This document shows, piece by piece, positions 1 through 8,556 of a DNA stretch of 12,056 bases. The notes under the pieces are model-generated. The model saw only the letters and a list, made by a program, of their open reading frames with translations. It was not told the origin of the DNA and did not search any database. Every line of letters starts with the position of its first letter. Position 1 is the first letter of the stretch. The position numbers and the translations under genes were made by a program. Source of the DNA: an uncultured Bacteroidota bacterium (GTDB taxonomy: Bacteria > Bacteroidota > Bacteroidia > Chitinophagales > Saprospiraceae); assembly GCA_937876435.1 (NCBI GenBank), contig CALEIL010000175.1, forward strand, positions 1-12,056, read 5' to 3'.

Positions 1-1056
1 AACCTCACCCATTACAATAATTCCCCGTTTCGGGTGGGGATCACGCAATCCTTCAACCATTTCAATCAGGATCGATGGAATCAGAAAATTTTCAAAATCG
101 ACAATCTCATCGCACAAAAACATCTAACTGCTTCTGATGAAAAAGTCGCTGCTCAAGTCACTTCTGCATTTTTCGAAGTACTTATGGCACAAGTTGATCT
201 GCAGATCGCAAGAACCAATAAAGCCAACAATGAAAAACTATACAGGATTGCTCTGGAACGATACGATCTCGGGAAAATATCGAAAAGCGATCTGTTACAA
301 CTTGAGCTGGGAGTCAGTACAGCCCGACAACATGAAAACAGGGCGTCCCGATCCATGATCCGGGCCACTGCGCACTTGAATGAGGTCATGAATTCTAAAA
401 TCACTATCGATACCATGTCTATCGTCCATCCTCCCTCCATACCACGATTGGAAATGATTGACGCAAATATGCTGGCCATCATGGCCTGGGACAACCGCCC
501 TGAACAATGGGAATTCCGTAAATTAATCCTGGAAGCGGAGCAAGCAATGGACAAAGCACGTCGCGAACATGGGTGGCAGGCCAGGCTGACTGCCCAGATC
601 GGATTGACCGCCCGGGGAAATTCTATTTCGGAATCTTACGAACAGACCAAAATGGAAACTCTGGTCGAAGTGGGCATTCAGGTGCCGATCTTAGATGGAG
701 GAAGAAGAAAATACAGTATCCAACAGGCTCGGAGCAGCCATGAATACCTCCAATCGGAAACCACATATTCCGAATCCATGTTCAAGCAACAAATCCGACA
801 ATTGGTTCTCCAGTTCAATCATTTGCAGCAAGAAACCAGACATGCTCATCAAAGCTACCAGATTGCTGAGGAACGATACAATATTGTAAACCAGAGATAC
901 CTGCTCGATGACATCAATATCACGGAAATGACTCTGGCTTTTGGCGAGCGTGATCAAGCATGGCGCAATTATATCGATGTCCTTCAGGCATTCTGGATTA
1001 CCTACTATACCCTCCGTCAATTGACTTTATACAATTTTGACCAAATAAAATATTGA
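1..1056 (+). CDS. TolC-family outer-membrane efflux protein, C-terminal part (5' end outside window)
   Basis: The reading frame is open from base 1 to the TGA at 1054-1056, giving 351 residues. The GTG at 34 is internal, because codons 1-11 (reading NLTHYNNSPFR) already fit the family. The protein should be the outer-membrane and periplasmic duct of a tripartite efflux pump. It opens with a beta strand (SPFRVGITQSF) leading into long amphipathic helices. The helix around VTSAFFEVLMAQVDLQIA and the following YDLGKISKSDLLQLELG are typical of the Bacteroidota TolC branch. The second half repeats the pattern with a strand (TLVEVGIQVPILDGGRRK) and helices (YQIAEERYNIVNQRY), as expected of the internal duplication in TolC proteins. 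The ATPase gene starts 27 bases after the stop, so the two are probably co-transcribed. About 140 N-terminal residues, including the signal peptide, are missing here. The open frame at 11643-12056 supplies exactly that kind of N-terminus. Family call is firm; the exported substrate is unknown. Confidence 0.9.
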   Translation, partial: NLTHYNNSPFRVGITQSFNHFNQDRWNQKIFKIDNLIAQKHLTASDEKVAAQVTSAFFEVLMAQVDLQIARTNKANNEKLYRIALERYDLGKISKSDLLQLELGVSTARQHENRASRSMIRATAHLNEVMNSKITIDTMSIVHPPSIPRLEMIDANMLAIMAWDNRPEQWEFRKLILEAEQAMDKARREHGWQARLTAQIGLTARGNSISESYEQTKMETLVEVGIQVPILDGGRRKYSIQQARSSHEYLQSETTYSESMFKQQIRQLVLQFNHLQQETRHAHQSYQIAEERYNIVNQRYLLDDINITEMTLAFGERDQAWRNYIDVLQAFWITYYTLRQLTLYNFDQIKY

Positions 1057-1083
1057 TAATCAACCTTTAAATTATAAATAGTT

Positions 1084-1749
1084 ATGATACAAGTTACCAA
1101 CCTTAGCAAATCGTACTTTACAGCAACCATGGAAACCATTGCCCTTGACAACATCAATCTACAAATTGCCAAAGGCGAGTTCGTATCGATTATGGGACCT
1201 TCCGGGTGTGGGAAATCCACCCTGCTCAATTTGATGGGATTGCTAGACGAACCTACCGAAGGCCAGATTATGATCGATGGTAAAAATTTTCGTCATAAAA
1301 AAGAAAAAGAACTGGCCCGATATCGAAATCATCATCTGGGATTCATTTTCCAGAGTTTTCATCTGATTGGCGATCTACCTGTCATCGACAATGTGGAATT
1401 ACCCTTATTATACCGGGGTATTTCGGCCCGGGAGCGGAGAAAAAAAGCCGAAGAAGCCCTGGCCAGAGTGGAATTGACCCATCGAAAAGCCCATTATCCG
1501 AATCAGCTTTCGGGGGGTCAGCGCCAGCGTGTAGCCATAGCCAGAGCCATCGTCGGACATCCTTCCATTATCATGGCAGATGAACCTACAGGGAATCTGG
1601 ATAGCGTACTCGGTAACGAGGTTATCCGGATCCTCTCGGATCTAAATCAAAGGGATCAGGTGACCATTGTGATGGTGACCCATGATGAAAGTATGGCTCG
1701 TAAAACCCACAGAATCATTCGGCTCTACGATGGAAGCATTGTGAACTAA
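1084..1749 (+). CDS. ABC transporter ATP-binding protein (LolD/MacB-type)
   Basis: This 221-residue ATPase powers the two FtsX-type permeases encoded directly downstream. All ABC signatures are present: Walker A GPSGCGKST at 38-46, the Q-loop Gln at 90 (FIFQSFHLI), the signature LSGGQRQRV at 142-150, Walker B IIMADEPTGNLD at 162-173 with catalytic Glu167, and the switch His200 (VTHD). The length and the SxHL/DEPTGNLD wording match the LolD/MacB/FtsE class rather than importers. That class drives transenvelope mechanotransmission pumps acting on periplasmic substrates. The ATG at 1084 is the only sensible start. Its upstream stretch is A/T-rich with no clear Shine-Dalgarno, as is usual in Bacteroidota. 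It follows the TolC gene by 27 bases and precedes the first permease by 27 bases, consistent with one operon. Lipoprotein transport is less likely than efflux because TolC and HlyD partners are present. The substrate cannot be read from the sequence. Confidence 0.95.
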   Translation: MIQVTNLSKSYFTATMETIALDNINLQIAKGEFVSIMGPSGCGKSTLLNLMGLLDEPTEGQIMIDGKNFRHKKEKELARYRNHHLGFIFQSFHLIGDLPVIDNVELPLLYRGISARERRKKAEEALARVELTHRKAHYPNQLSGGQRQRVAIARAIVGHPSIIMADEPTGNLDSVLGNEVIRILSDLNQRDQVTIVMVTHDESMARKTHRIIRLYDGSIVN

Positions 1750-1776
1750 GCCTTTATAATTTTTAAATTCCCCGCC

Positions 1777-3114
1777 ATGCTTACAAATTATCTCAAGATC
1801 GCCCTCAAAACTTTTTCCCGCAACAGATTCTATACCCTGGTCAGTTTGTTTGGGATTAGTTTCACACTGATGGTTCTCATGTTAGCCACAGCTTTTATGG
1901 ACAACGAATGGGGAACAAATCCTCCCCTCTCCAATAAAGACAAGTTATTGATAATACCCCATATGGACATGCGAACATGGAAGCGCGAATCTTCGGTGCA
2001 TCTGGACACTATTTATCTCCGGGATTCGATGATCGTGGATACTACAGTGACTGAAGTACCCATTCCCGGAGTGCAGGAAAATTTTGCATCTGCAAACATG
2101 AGCTACAATTTTCTAAAAGACCATATATCTACCATGAAATCTCCGGAAATCGTTTCCATCTATGCTCCACAGATTCCAACTGAAGTTTTTCCCCAGGAAA
2201 TCCGAATGGCCCTGTCAGTTAATATGGTCGATGAAAATTACTGGAAGATTTTCGATTTCGATTTTATGGAAGGATATCCCCACGATAAAACCGCGATAGA
2301 CAATCAATCCAGGTTAATCGTGCTTACAGATCACACTGCCCTTCAATATTTTGGTTCCAGGGAAAGTTACCTCGGCCTGGAAGTAGTTCGCGGTCATGAA
2401 ATTTACGAAGTAATTGGCGTGGTCAGGACACCCAATTCTTCTTCGCCGGCCGTCCGGGCTGATGCTTTTTTACCCATTACCCTAATGCCCCCACATAGTT
2501 TAAAATACGAATTTGGCTATTTTGGGGGATGTCACGCAGCTCTTCGGGCACCGGATAAGCTCTCCCGAGAAGCCATGACCAGGGAACTGAGGCAAATCGA
2601 ACAAAATATGGAAATGGTGGACGGATTCGATGTTATGAATTTTTGGGAAAAAAGCATAGCTGACCTGTATGCCTGGCCTGTGCTGGGAGGAAACAACGAA
2701 CGACTGGGAAAGACTTTGGTATGGATTGTATTCGGGACACTGGGTCTGTTTGTGCTTATTCCGATTTTCAACCTAATCAACTTAAATATCACGCGAATTC
2801 TTGAAAGATCTTCTGAAATCGGAGTAAGAAAGGCTTTTGGCGCACATACCGGGCATCTTTTGTTCCAGTTTGTCTATGAAAATGTCCTTTTAACCCTGGC
2901 AGGTGGTGCATTGGGATTTATCTTTTCCATACTTGTCATGCGATGGTTCAATCAAATCGAGATCCTTGGAGGTACAATGCTCGAATTCAACATTAAGATA
3001 TTTCTCAAAAGCCTGGCTATTACAATATTATTTGGCATCCTGTCGGGTCTGTTACCTGCCTGGAAAATGGCCCGGAAAGAAATTGCCACCACATTGAAAT
3101 TCAACAGAATATGA
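1777..3114 (+). CDS. FtsX/MacB-type ABC permease, first subunit
   Basis: This 445-residue inner-membrane permease has the MacB-like plan. A first transmembrane helix lies at about residues 19-41 (LVSLFGISFTLMVLMLATAF). A large periplasmic domain of roughly 265 residues follows, and then three more helices at about 313-337, 365-388 and 408-428. The loop between helices 2 and 3 reads ILERSSEIGVRKAFGA, the conserved cytoplasmic segment of FtsX-domain permeases that contacts the ATPase. The N-terminal MLTNYLKIALKTFSRNRFYT matches the usual opening of Bacteroidota FtsX permeases. In this family the periplasmic domain meets the HlyD-type adaptor, and conformational change in the membrane drives substrate out through TolC. 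The stop codon overlaps the start of the second permease (ATGA, 3111-3114), indicating translational coupling and probably a heterodimer. No disrupting mutation is seen. Confidence 0.93.
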   Translation: MLTNYLKIALKTFSRNRFYTLVSLFGISFTLMVLMLATAFMDNEWGTNPPLSNKDKLLIIPHMDMRTWKRESSVHLDTIYLRDSMIVDTTVTEVPIPGVQENFASANMSYNFLKDHISTMKSPEIVSIYAPQIPTEVFPQEIRMALSVNMVDENYWKIFDFDFMEGYPHDKTAIDNQSRLIVLTDHTALQYFGSRESYLGLEVVRGHEIYEVIGVVRTPNSSSPAVRADAFLPITLMPPHSLKYEFGYFGGCHAALRAPDKLSREAMTRELRQIEQNMEMVDGFDVMNFWEKSIADLYAWPVLGGNNERLGKTLVWIVFGTLGLFVLIPIFNLINLNITRILERSSEIGVRKAFGAHTGHLLFQFVYENVLLTLAGGALGFIFSILVMRWFNQIEILGGTMLEFNIKIFLKSLAITILFGILSGLLPAWKMARKEIATTLKFNRI

Positions 3115-4277
3115 TCCTGCATTATTTAAAACTCATTTGGCACAGGCGTCGAAAAAATGCCTTTATTACCGCAGAACTGGTTTTGGCATTTTTGGTAATC
3201 TTTGGAATCTTGGCCTTTGCCTTCAAGCAATTTTCCAGACTGATAGTTCCCGAAGGGTTCAATACAGAGAATGTGTATAATATCAGCCCTTCTGTAGGGG
3301 AACTCGACTCAGTAACATTTAAAAATATGCGGGAACAGCTCAGGCAGGAATTACTGGATCTTCCCGAGGTAAGAAATGTTACCATGGCCTCACAGGTGAC
3401 TCCTTATGGAGACAGTTATTGGAGTACAGTCGCCAGGGTGGGAGGTACAGATATATCTGTCGATTATATCATGAGTGATGAGAATTTTGGAGATGTATGG
3501 AAAATCAGGATGACAGAAGGCAGTTTCTATACAGAGGAGGACCTGACCGGAAAATACCTGCCCGTTGTGGTCAATCAACTCTTTGTCGATACGCATTTAA
3601 AAGATACCACTGCATTGGGATTTGTCTTCGATTTTATGGGTGAAGAGGTCATCATTAAAGGGGTATGTCAACATTTTAAATACAAAGGAAAATTCAAGGA
3701 AGAAGTCCCCCTGGTTTTGGCACCGATTCAGATGGGTTGGCAAAATCTTGGACTGATCACGGTGGCCATATATCCCGATTCAGATGACACGGTTTTGAAA
3801 AAAATGCACGATATCACTGCCCGGATCACCGGAAATCACGAATTGTGGATTGACCAGGTCGCTATGAACCGGAAAATTCAAAATCGGACATACTGGGCGC
3901 CCCTTTCAGGATTATTTGCCCTGGCTCTCTTTATTCTGATCAATATTAGCATAGGGATGATCGGCATATTGAGGTACAACATCAATCGAAGAAAACCGGA
4001 GATTGGCCTGAGAAAAGCGATGGGAGCGAGCAGCAGTCATATCCGAAAACAGATCACGGGTGAAATGCTTGTACTGACGAGTTTGGCTATCACAATGGGT
4101 TTGGCATTTGCCATTCAGGTTATTTTCCTGGATTCACTATATATGCCTGGTTATCTGTATTGGTGTGCACTCGTGGCTTCGGTGATAATCATTCTGAGCA
4201 TCGTCATTATCAGCAGTCTGATACCCAGCTCTCATGCAGCGGCATTGAATCCGGCGGTGACCTTGTACGAAGAATAG
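3111..4277 (+). CDS. FtsX/MacB-type ABC permease, second subunit
   Basis: The partner permease has 388 residues and is probably the other half of a heterodimer with the preceding gene, whose stop it overlaps by 4 bases (ATGA). Helix 1 spans about residues 19-38 (ITAELVLAFLVIFGILAFAF). A periplasmic domain of about 215 residues follows, then helices at about 263-285, 315-338 and 345-370. The cytoplasmic loop INRRKPEIGLRKAMGASSSH is the FtsX signature, and the C-terminus ALNPAVTLYEE matches the usual (A)xxxPxxALR-type ending. The periplasmic domain is shorter than in the first permease, so the two subunits are not equivalent. The gene ends with TAG, which shows that TAG is a true stop in this organism; this matters for the broken gene at 7263-8516. 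A 130-base gap separates it from the response regulator. Confidence 0.93.
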   Translation: MILHYLKLIWHRRRKNAFITAELVLAFLVIFGILAFAFKQFSRLIVPEGFNTENVYNISPSVGELDSVTFKNMREQLRQELLDLPEVRNVTMASQVTPYGDSYWSTVARVGGTDISVDYIMSDENFGDVWKIRMTEGSFYTEEDLTGKYLPVVVNQLFVDTHLKDTTALGFVFDFMGEEVIIKGVCQHFKYKGKFKEEVPLVLAPIQMGWQNLGLITVAIYPDSDDTVLKKMHDITARITGNHELWIDQVAMNRKIQNRTYWAPLSGLFALALFILINISIGMIGILRYNINRRKPEIGLRKAMGASSSHIRKQITGEMLVLTSLAITMGLAFAIQVIFLDSLYMPGYLYWCALVASVIIILSIVIISSLIPSSHAAALNPAVTLYEE

Positions 4278-4407
4278 AATTATGGGATTATACGCTGCCC
4301 TGGGAATCAACATTTGCACTTGCTGGACCTGGATTGGGAGAATGTTGTCCATCGGTCATCATATTATTTGAAAAATTATTTTTATCATTACTCACCAAAC
4401 CCATGGG
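4278..4407 (+). other. 130-base gap between efflux genes and two-component genes
   Basis: This is the largest gap inside the left plus-strand block, where other spacings are 27 bases or overlaps. It is A/T-rich toward its right end (4360-4392) and could carry a separate promoter for the regulator-kinase pair. I find no convincing -33/-7 Bacteroidota promoter. A GG-N10-GC spacing occurs at 4285-4298, but it lacks the rest of the sigma-54 consensus. There is no obvious Rho-independent terminator and no small ORF worth calling. Confidence 0.4.
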
Positions 4408-5769
4408 ATGGAACCTCGAATTCTAATCATAGACGATGATCGTACGGTCTGTCAATCACTGAAATTGCTTTTCTCAAAAGCGGGTTTCAGTGTCCAAACC
4501 ATATACAATCCCCTGAATGTTCTGGAATTTGTTACAAGTTTTTTCCCCGACATCGTACTTCTCGACCTCAATTTTAGTGTAGACACCTCGGGCAGGGAAG
4601 GTCTGCACATTCTGGAAAAGATCAGGAATGTGTTTCCTGAACTGCCGGTTATTCTCATTACTGCATGGGGAACCCTCGACCTGGCCGTGGATGGGATGAA
4701 ACGCGGAGCCAGGGATTTTATAACCAAACCCTGGGATAACCAACAGCTCCTGGAATCCGTGCAGACCCAACTGAACCTCCGGTCAACTGGAACGGACACC
4801 ATTACGAATCCCGCTGCATTAGAAACGATCATCGGTCAGTCCACACCAATGATGGAAGTCAAATCACTGATCATGAAAGTAGCACAGACCGATGCTACGG
4901 TACTCATAACGGGGGGAAGTGGTACCGGAAAGGAATTGGTTGCTGAAGCCATACACGACAACAGCAGGCGCAAAAATCAGAATTTTGTCAAAGTCAATCT
5001 GGGTGGAATTCCCGATGAATTGTTCGAAAGCGAAATGTTTGGACATGTCAAAGGGGCTTTTACAGGGGCGATCCAACATCGGAATGGTCGATTTCAGGAA
5101 GCAGAAGGAGGTACGATATTTTTGGATGAAGTAGGAGAATTGAGCGGGCGGGCTCAAGTCAAATTACTCCGTGTTCTCCAGGAAAAAACATTTGAACCCC
5201 TCGGAAGCAGTAAAACGGTACGAAGTGACATTCGGATTATATCGGCAACGCATAGGGAATTGGAATCCATGGTGGCGACAGGGGAGTTCAGGGAGGATCT
5301 TTTTTACCGGGTCAATTTACTTCATATCCATCTGCCGGCTTTGGCAGAACGGAGGGAGGATATTCCTTTGCTTGTACAATATTTTGTACAAAGACTCAAT
5401 GACTCCAGTGATGGGAAGCATATGGAAGTCAATGATAAAGCTTTACAGTGGCTTTCCCACCAGGATTTTCCTGGTAATATCCGACAATTGAGAAATATCG
5501 TAGAACGAACCTGGTTATTATCGTCCAAAAAAGTCCTGGATCAAAAAAATTTTGCGATGAATCTTACCAGTTCCGCGTCCTCCGATTCGAAGACTGCCTC
5601 CAAAGCAGGCATCATGACTCTGGAGGAAATGGAAATCGAAATGATCCAACGAGCTATGGCGTTTCACGATGGAAATATCAGTCGGGTAGCCCGAAGCCTG
5701 GGGATTACCAGAAGTTCGCTTTACAGACGTCTTTCCAAATACAATGTCGATCACGGGTCGATAGAATGA
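4408..5769 (+). CDS. Sigma-54-dependent NtrC-family response regulator
   Basis: This 453-residue regulator is complete and has three domains in the usual order. The receiver is at residues 4-120, with acidic pair D10/D11, phospho-acceptor D53 (LLDLNF), T85 and K107. The AAA+ sigma-54 interaction domain spans about 140-370: Walker A GGSGTGKE at 169-176, the sigma-54 contact loop GAFTGA at 216-221, Walker B IFLDE with D240/E241, the arginine-finger region FREDLFYRVN and sensor II FPGNIRQLRN at 354-363. A Fis-type helix-turn-helix lies at about 405-446 (NISRVARSLGITRSSLYRRL). With all these residues present it should activate sigma-54 promoters after phosphorylation by the kinase encoded 24 bases downstream. 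Its position directly behind the efflux genes suggests that it controls the pump. A candidate target lies upstream of the adaptor gene at 10294-10389. ATG 4408 is chosen because MEPRILIIDDD aligns with receiver starts. Confidence 0.96.
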   Translation: MEPRILIIDDDRTVCQSLKLLFSKAGFSVQTIYNPLNVLEFVTSFFPDIVLLDLNFSVDTSGREGLHILEKIRNVFPELPVILITAWGTLDLAVDGMKRGARDFITKPWDNQQLLESVQTQLNLRSTGTDTITNPAALETIIGQSTPMMEVKSLIMKVAQTDATVLITGGSGTGKELVAEAIHDNSRRKNQNFVKVNLGGIPDELFESEMFGHVKGAFTGAIQHRNGRFQEAEGGTIFLDEVGELSGRAQVKLLRVLQEKTFEPLGSSKTVRSDIRIISATHRELESMVATGEFREDLFYRVNLLHIHLPALAERREDIPLLVQYFVQRLNDSSDGKHMEVNDKALQWLSHQDFPGNIRQLRNIVERTWLLSSKKVLDQKNFAMNLTSSASSDSKTASKAGIMTLEEMEIEMIQRAMAFHDGNISRVARSLGITRSSLYRRLSKYNVDHGSIE

Positions 5770-5793
5770 TGAGGGACGTTTTAAATATAGGAA

Positions 5794-7086
5794 GTGGTGA
5801 ATATTAAATGGCAACTTCGAATGTTTCTGACCCTGGTATTATCCGGGTTAACCTTCCTGGCTTTTCTGCAGTTTCGGGAAAACCCATGGCACCTGGCTTT
5901 GGCGGAGGGTGTCATTGTCCTGATGGTCCTTATTGCCATCCATCTTTTTGGCAAGATTTTCACTCCATTGGAACAACTCCGAGTGGGCAGTGAATCCCTC
6001 CGGCATCACGATTTTACACACAAAATGCGGTTGACGGATTCTCCGGAAATGAACAGCCTGGTCAACGTGTACAACCAAATGATCGAAAATATCAGGAAGG
6101 AAAGAATCTTCCAACAGGAGCAACACTATTTTCTCACCCTACTTGTGGAAGCCATCCCGGTAGGACTTATTATTCTGGATTTCGACGACCGATTGAGCGA
6201 ATTCAATCCGGAAGCCCGGAAAATGCTCGGTCTGGAATCACAGCACATTGGACAACATCCAGGTGAATTAATCCCGGAATTGGGATCTGTGCTGACCACA
6301 ATGAAAAATGGGGAAAATGAGGTCATCCATATCCGGATCGGGAATCATCGATATTTCCGCTGTGTAATGAATCAATTTATGCATCGTGGATTTCCCAGGA
6401 GGTTTTTAATCATCGATGATATCAGCGCTGAGGTTCTGGACATCGAGAAAAAATCCTATGGGAAGGTCATACGCATGATGGCTCATGAAGTCAACAATTC
6501 GGTGGGAGCTATCAATTCCATTCTGGACTCCATCCTCAATGGTACCCGGATGGAGAAGGAAGAATTGCGGGAATACTTGTCCGTGATCCATGACCGGAAC
6601 CAACGGCTCAATCTCTTTATGAACAATTTTGCTGATGTCGTCCGGATCCCTGCCCCCTCTCTTGTACCTACCAACCTCAATAACATACTCCGACGGGTGT
6701 TTCTTTTGATGAAGAACCGAATCTCAGATGATGATATTGGTATGAAACTCCTGCTTCCGGAAGTAGAGGAATATGCCCGGCTTGATCCTGAACAAATAGA
6801 ACAAGTGATGATCAATGTTATCTTAAATGCCATCCAGGCGATCGAAGGAGAAGGAAATGTGACCATCGAATTGATGGCAAATCCAACGGTGATTATGGTG
6901 ACTGATACGGGTATAGGTCTTTCCAGCGAAGCTTCAGCCCGTATTTTCACCCCTTTTTTCAGTACCAAGCCAACGGGACAGGGTGTGGGACTTACCATGG
7001 TCCGTGAAATCCTGAATAATCATGGATTCGAGTATAGCTTGGCGTCTGAAAAAGGCAAGACCACCTTTCAGATGAAAATCGGGTGA
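5794..7086 (+). CDS. Membrane sensor histidine kinase (NtrY-like, PAS-containing)
   Basis: This 430-residue kinase is the likely partner of the NtrC-type regulator immediately upstream. It has two closely spaced transmembrane helices (about 8-27 and 33-53) with only a few residues between them, so there is almost no periplasmic sensor. A HAMP-like linker follows (about 54-103), then a PAS domain (about 108-210). The H-box MMAHEVNNSVGAI has the phospho-accepting His231. The ATPase domain carries N-box QVMINVILNAIQAI (N341, N345), G1 DTGIG at 371-375, F-box FTPFFSTK at 385-392 and G2 GQGVGL at 395-400. The near absence of an extracytoplasmic domain suggests it senses a membrane or cytoplasmic cue rather than a periplasmic ligand (inference). 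Start codons are GTG GTG at 5794 and 5797. An AGGA at 5789-5792 could serve either, but the spacing favours 5797. Confidence 0.95.
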   Translation: MVNIKWQLRMFLTLVLSGLTFLAFLQFRENPWHLALAEGVIVLMVLIAIHLFGKIFTPLEQLRVGSESLRHHDFTHKMRLTDSPEMNSLVNVYNQMIENIRKERIFQQEQHYFLTLLVEAIPVGLIILDFDDRLSEFNPEARKMLGLESQHIGQHPGELIPELGSVLTTMKNGENEVIHIRIGNHRYFRCVMNQFMHRGFPRRFLIIDDISAEVLDIEKKSYGKVIRMMAHEVNNSVGAINSILDSILNGTRMEKEELREYLSVIHDRNQRLNLFMNNFADVVRIPAPSLVPTNLNNILRRVFLLMKNRISDDDIGMKLLLPEVEEYARLDPEQIEQVMINVILNAIQAIEGEGNVTIELMANPTVIMVTDTGIGLSSEASARIFTPFFSTKPTGQGVGLTMVREILNNHGFEYSLASEKGKTTFQMKIG

Positions 7087-7108
7087 CAGCAATGTAAAGG
7101 CATCATGT

Positions 7109-7131
7109 TTATTAATACGATCTATTAATAA
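7109..7131. repeat. A/T-only perfect palindrome after the kinase gene
   Basis: TTATTAATA at 7109-7117 is followed by the 5-base loop CGATC and the exact reverse complement TATTAATAA at 7123-7131. It lies between the convergent kinase gene and the broken FG-GAP gene. It may be a weak bidirectional terminator or a protein-binding site. With no G:C pairs in the arms and no U-tract it is not a classical terminator. The rest of the gap 7087-7262 shows nothing I can name. Confidence 0.45.
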
Positions 7132-7262
7132 TAGCCCATACTCCAGGTGAGAATGCGCATGACTTCTCCTGATTTACTGTAAACTACACTGAGGTTGAGA
7201 CAAATACTGATCTAATTATTCTGGATGTCAATAACGATTTGTGGTTAGCTAAAAATGTGGTG

Positions 7263-8516
7263 TTACTTCGATGGATTTTCGTACCACACCACGCCCAGTC
7301 CGTCACCTTTCTCGTTTTCATCATTGGTCAAAACATCCAGATCCCCATCACCCTCCATATCTACCAGGTTGACAAGATCGAATTTCCTCCCTTGAAGGCT
7401 GCTGATTTTAAAAAAGGCCCAATCCCCCTGGAGGTTCCTGGTGGGATTTAATTTTACTCCAATCACGCTGTATTTTCCATTCTTTTTATATTCTGAGTAG
7501 GGGATAGAAGCTACTTTCCCTTCTTCTTCAAAAGACAGTACAATCTCCAGCTTTCCATCGCCATCGATATCGGCACACTGGACGGCCTTGCCCCTGCCAC
7601 CTGTCCAATCGGGGTAAGGGATTACGATTTCCTCCCATCCTCCGGGATGCGTATGGTTCTTTTTCAAAATGGCAAGTCCTGTGTACAAATCCGGAACGAT
7701 AATCTCTTCCTGACCATCGGCATCCAGATCTGCCCGGGTGTGAAACATCGGCTCCCCATCTTGAACACCGAGCATCACTGACTCCCACTTCTTGTAAAGA
7801 TCGGGGGACTCCGAACCTGGATTTTTCAACCACCGCACACCGGTCTGGCTGCTGAATTTACGGTCAGAAATGAGAATGTCCAAAAAGCCATCATCGTCCA
7901 TATCCATCAGATCTATGGACATGACCCAGCCAGCGCTCGAGAGAGGAAAAAATTCCCAGCCTGAAATGTTCCGGGGATTCGGAGGGCATTTAAGCCAGCC
8001 GAGAATGGCCTGATCGTCCTCGCTTTCTCCCCTTTTCCTTTTGGAACCCACGATAAGATCCATGCCATTCTTACCATCCATATCCATCGGCAATACAAAC
8101 ATCCATGCACTAATGTCGTCCATTGCTGGCACCACTTCCGACTTCCATGATGATACATCCATATATTGGGATGGATCTTCCGGTGCCCAATGGAAAATGA
8201 TTTGATTTGTCCTCCCTTCCTATGCGGTTACCAGATCAATACTGCCATCGTTGTCGAGATCGATTAGCAATGCATCTTCCACATCTGGAGAAGGCACTTC
8301 TATGTATTTCCAATACTTCTGCGATTTTTCATATCCAGGATGAATATAGATGCGACTTACACCGCCCTCTTCAAATCCACTCAGCAGATCCGGAAGTCCG
8401 TCGTGGTTGACATCTGCCAATTTCACGCCATCGGATCCGGATGCGGGATCAGGGTCGATAAGATGCATGGGCCAGGGGATGTCGTTTTCTATTTCTGACC
8501 TCATCGCCTTATTCAT
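7263..8516 (-). pseudogene. FG-GAP/VCBS-repeat protein, broken by one in-frame stop and lacking its N-terminus
   Basis: Seven calcium-binding-type repeat loops appear in a single frame: DVNHDGLPDLL, DLDNDGSIDLV, DMDGKNGMDLI, DMDDDGFLDIL, DLDADGQEEII, DIDGDGKLEIV and DMEGDGDLDVL. This is the pattern of secreted beta-propeller proteins. The frame is interrupted once, by TAG at 8220-8222. Reading through it gives EGRTNQIIFHWAPEDPSQY and then the next repeat block, with no frame change. The break is therefore a single nonsense mutation rather than two genes. The Met at 8162 sits inside conserved sequence and is not a real start. The frame stays open upstream of Met 8516 (FQQFNHLIPSDI), but no signal peptide or promoter is present. 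Instead the sequence runs into the oxidoreductase stub near 8551-8558, so the 5' end was probably lost in a deletion. The 3' end (VVWYENPSK then TAA) looks intact. Original role unknown; probably extracellular or periplasmic. Confidence 0.85.
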
Positions 8517-8556
8517 AATATCTGAAGGAATCAGATGATTGAATTGCTGGAAAAAA

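Noticed and set aside
34..36. GTG as start of the left-edge TolC gene
   Set aside because: The frame is open to base 1 and the upstream codons fit the TolC family, so the gene is truncated by the window edge rather than starting here.
4284..4298. GG-N10-GC spacing resembling a sigma-54 promoter ahead of the response regulator
   Set aside because: Only the two dinucleotides and one neighbouring base fit; the CAC of the -24 box is absent, and the element lies over 100 bases before the gene.
5366..5396. Two TTGTACAA palindromes close together
   Set aside because: They lie inside the response-regulator gene and encode conserved-looking LLVQYFVQRL; coincidence of codon choice is sufficient.
8162..8162. 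Met at 8162 as the start of a separate FG-GAP gene
   Set aside because: It lies within a conserved stretch in the same frame as the upstream half, with no ribosome-binding site. A nonsense mutation in one gene explains the data better.
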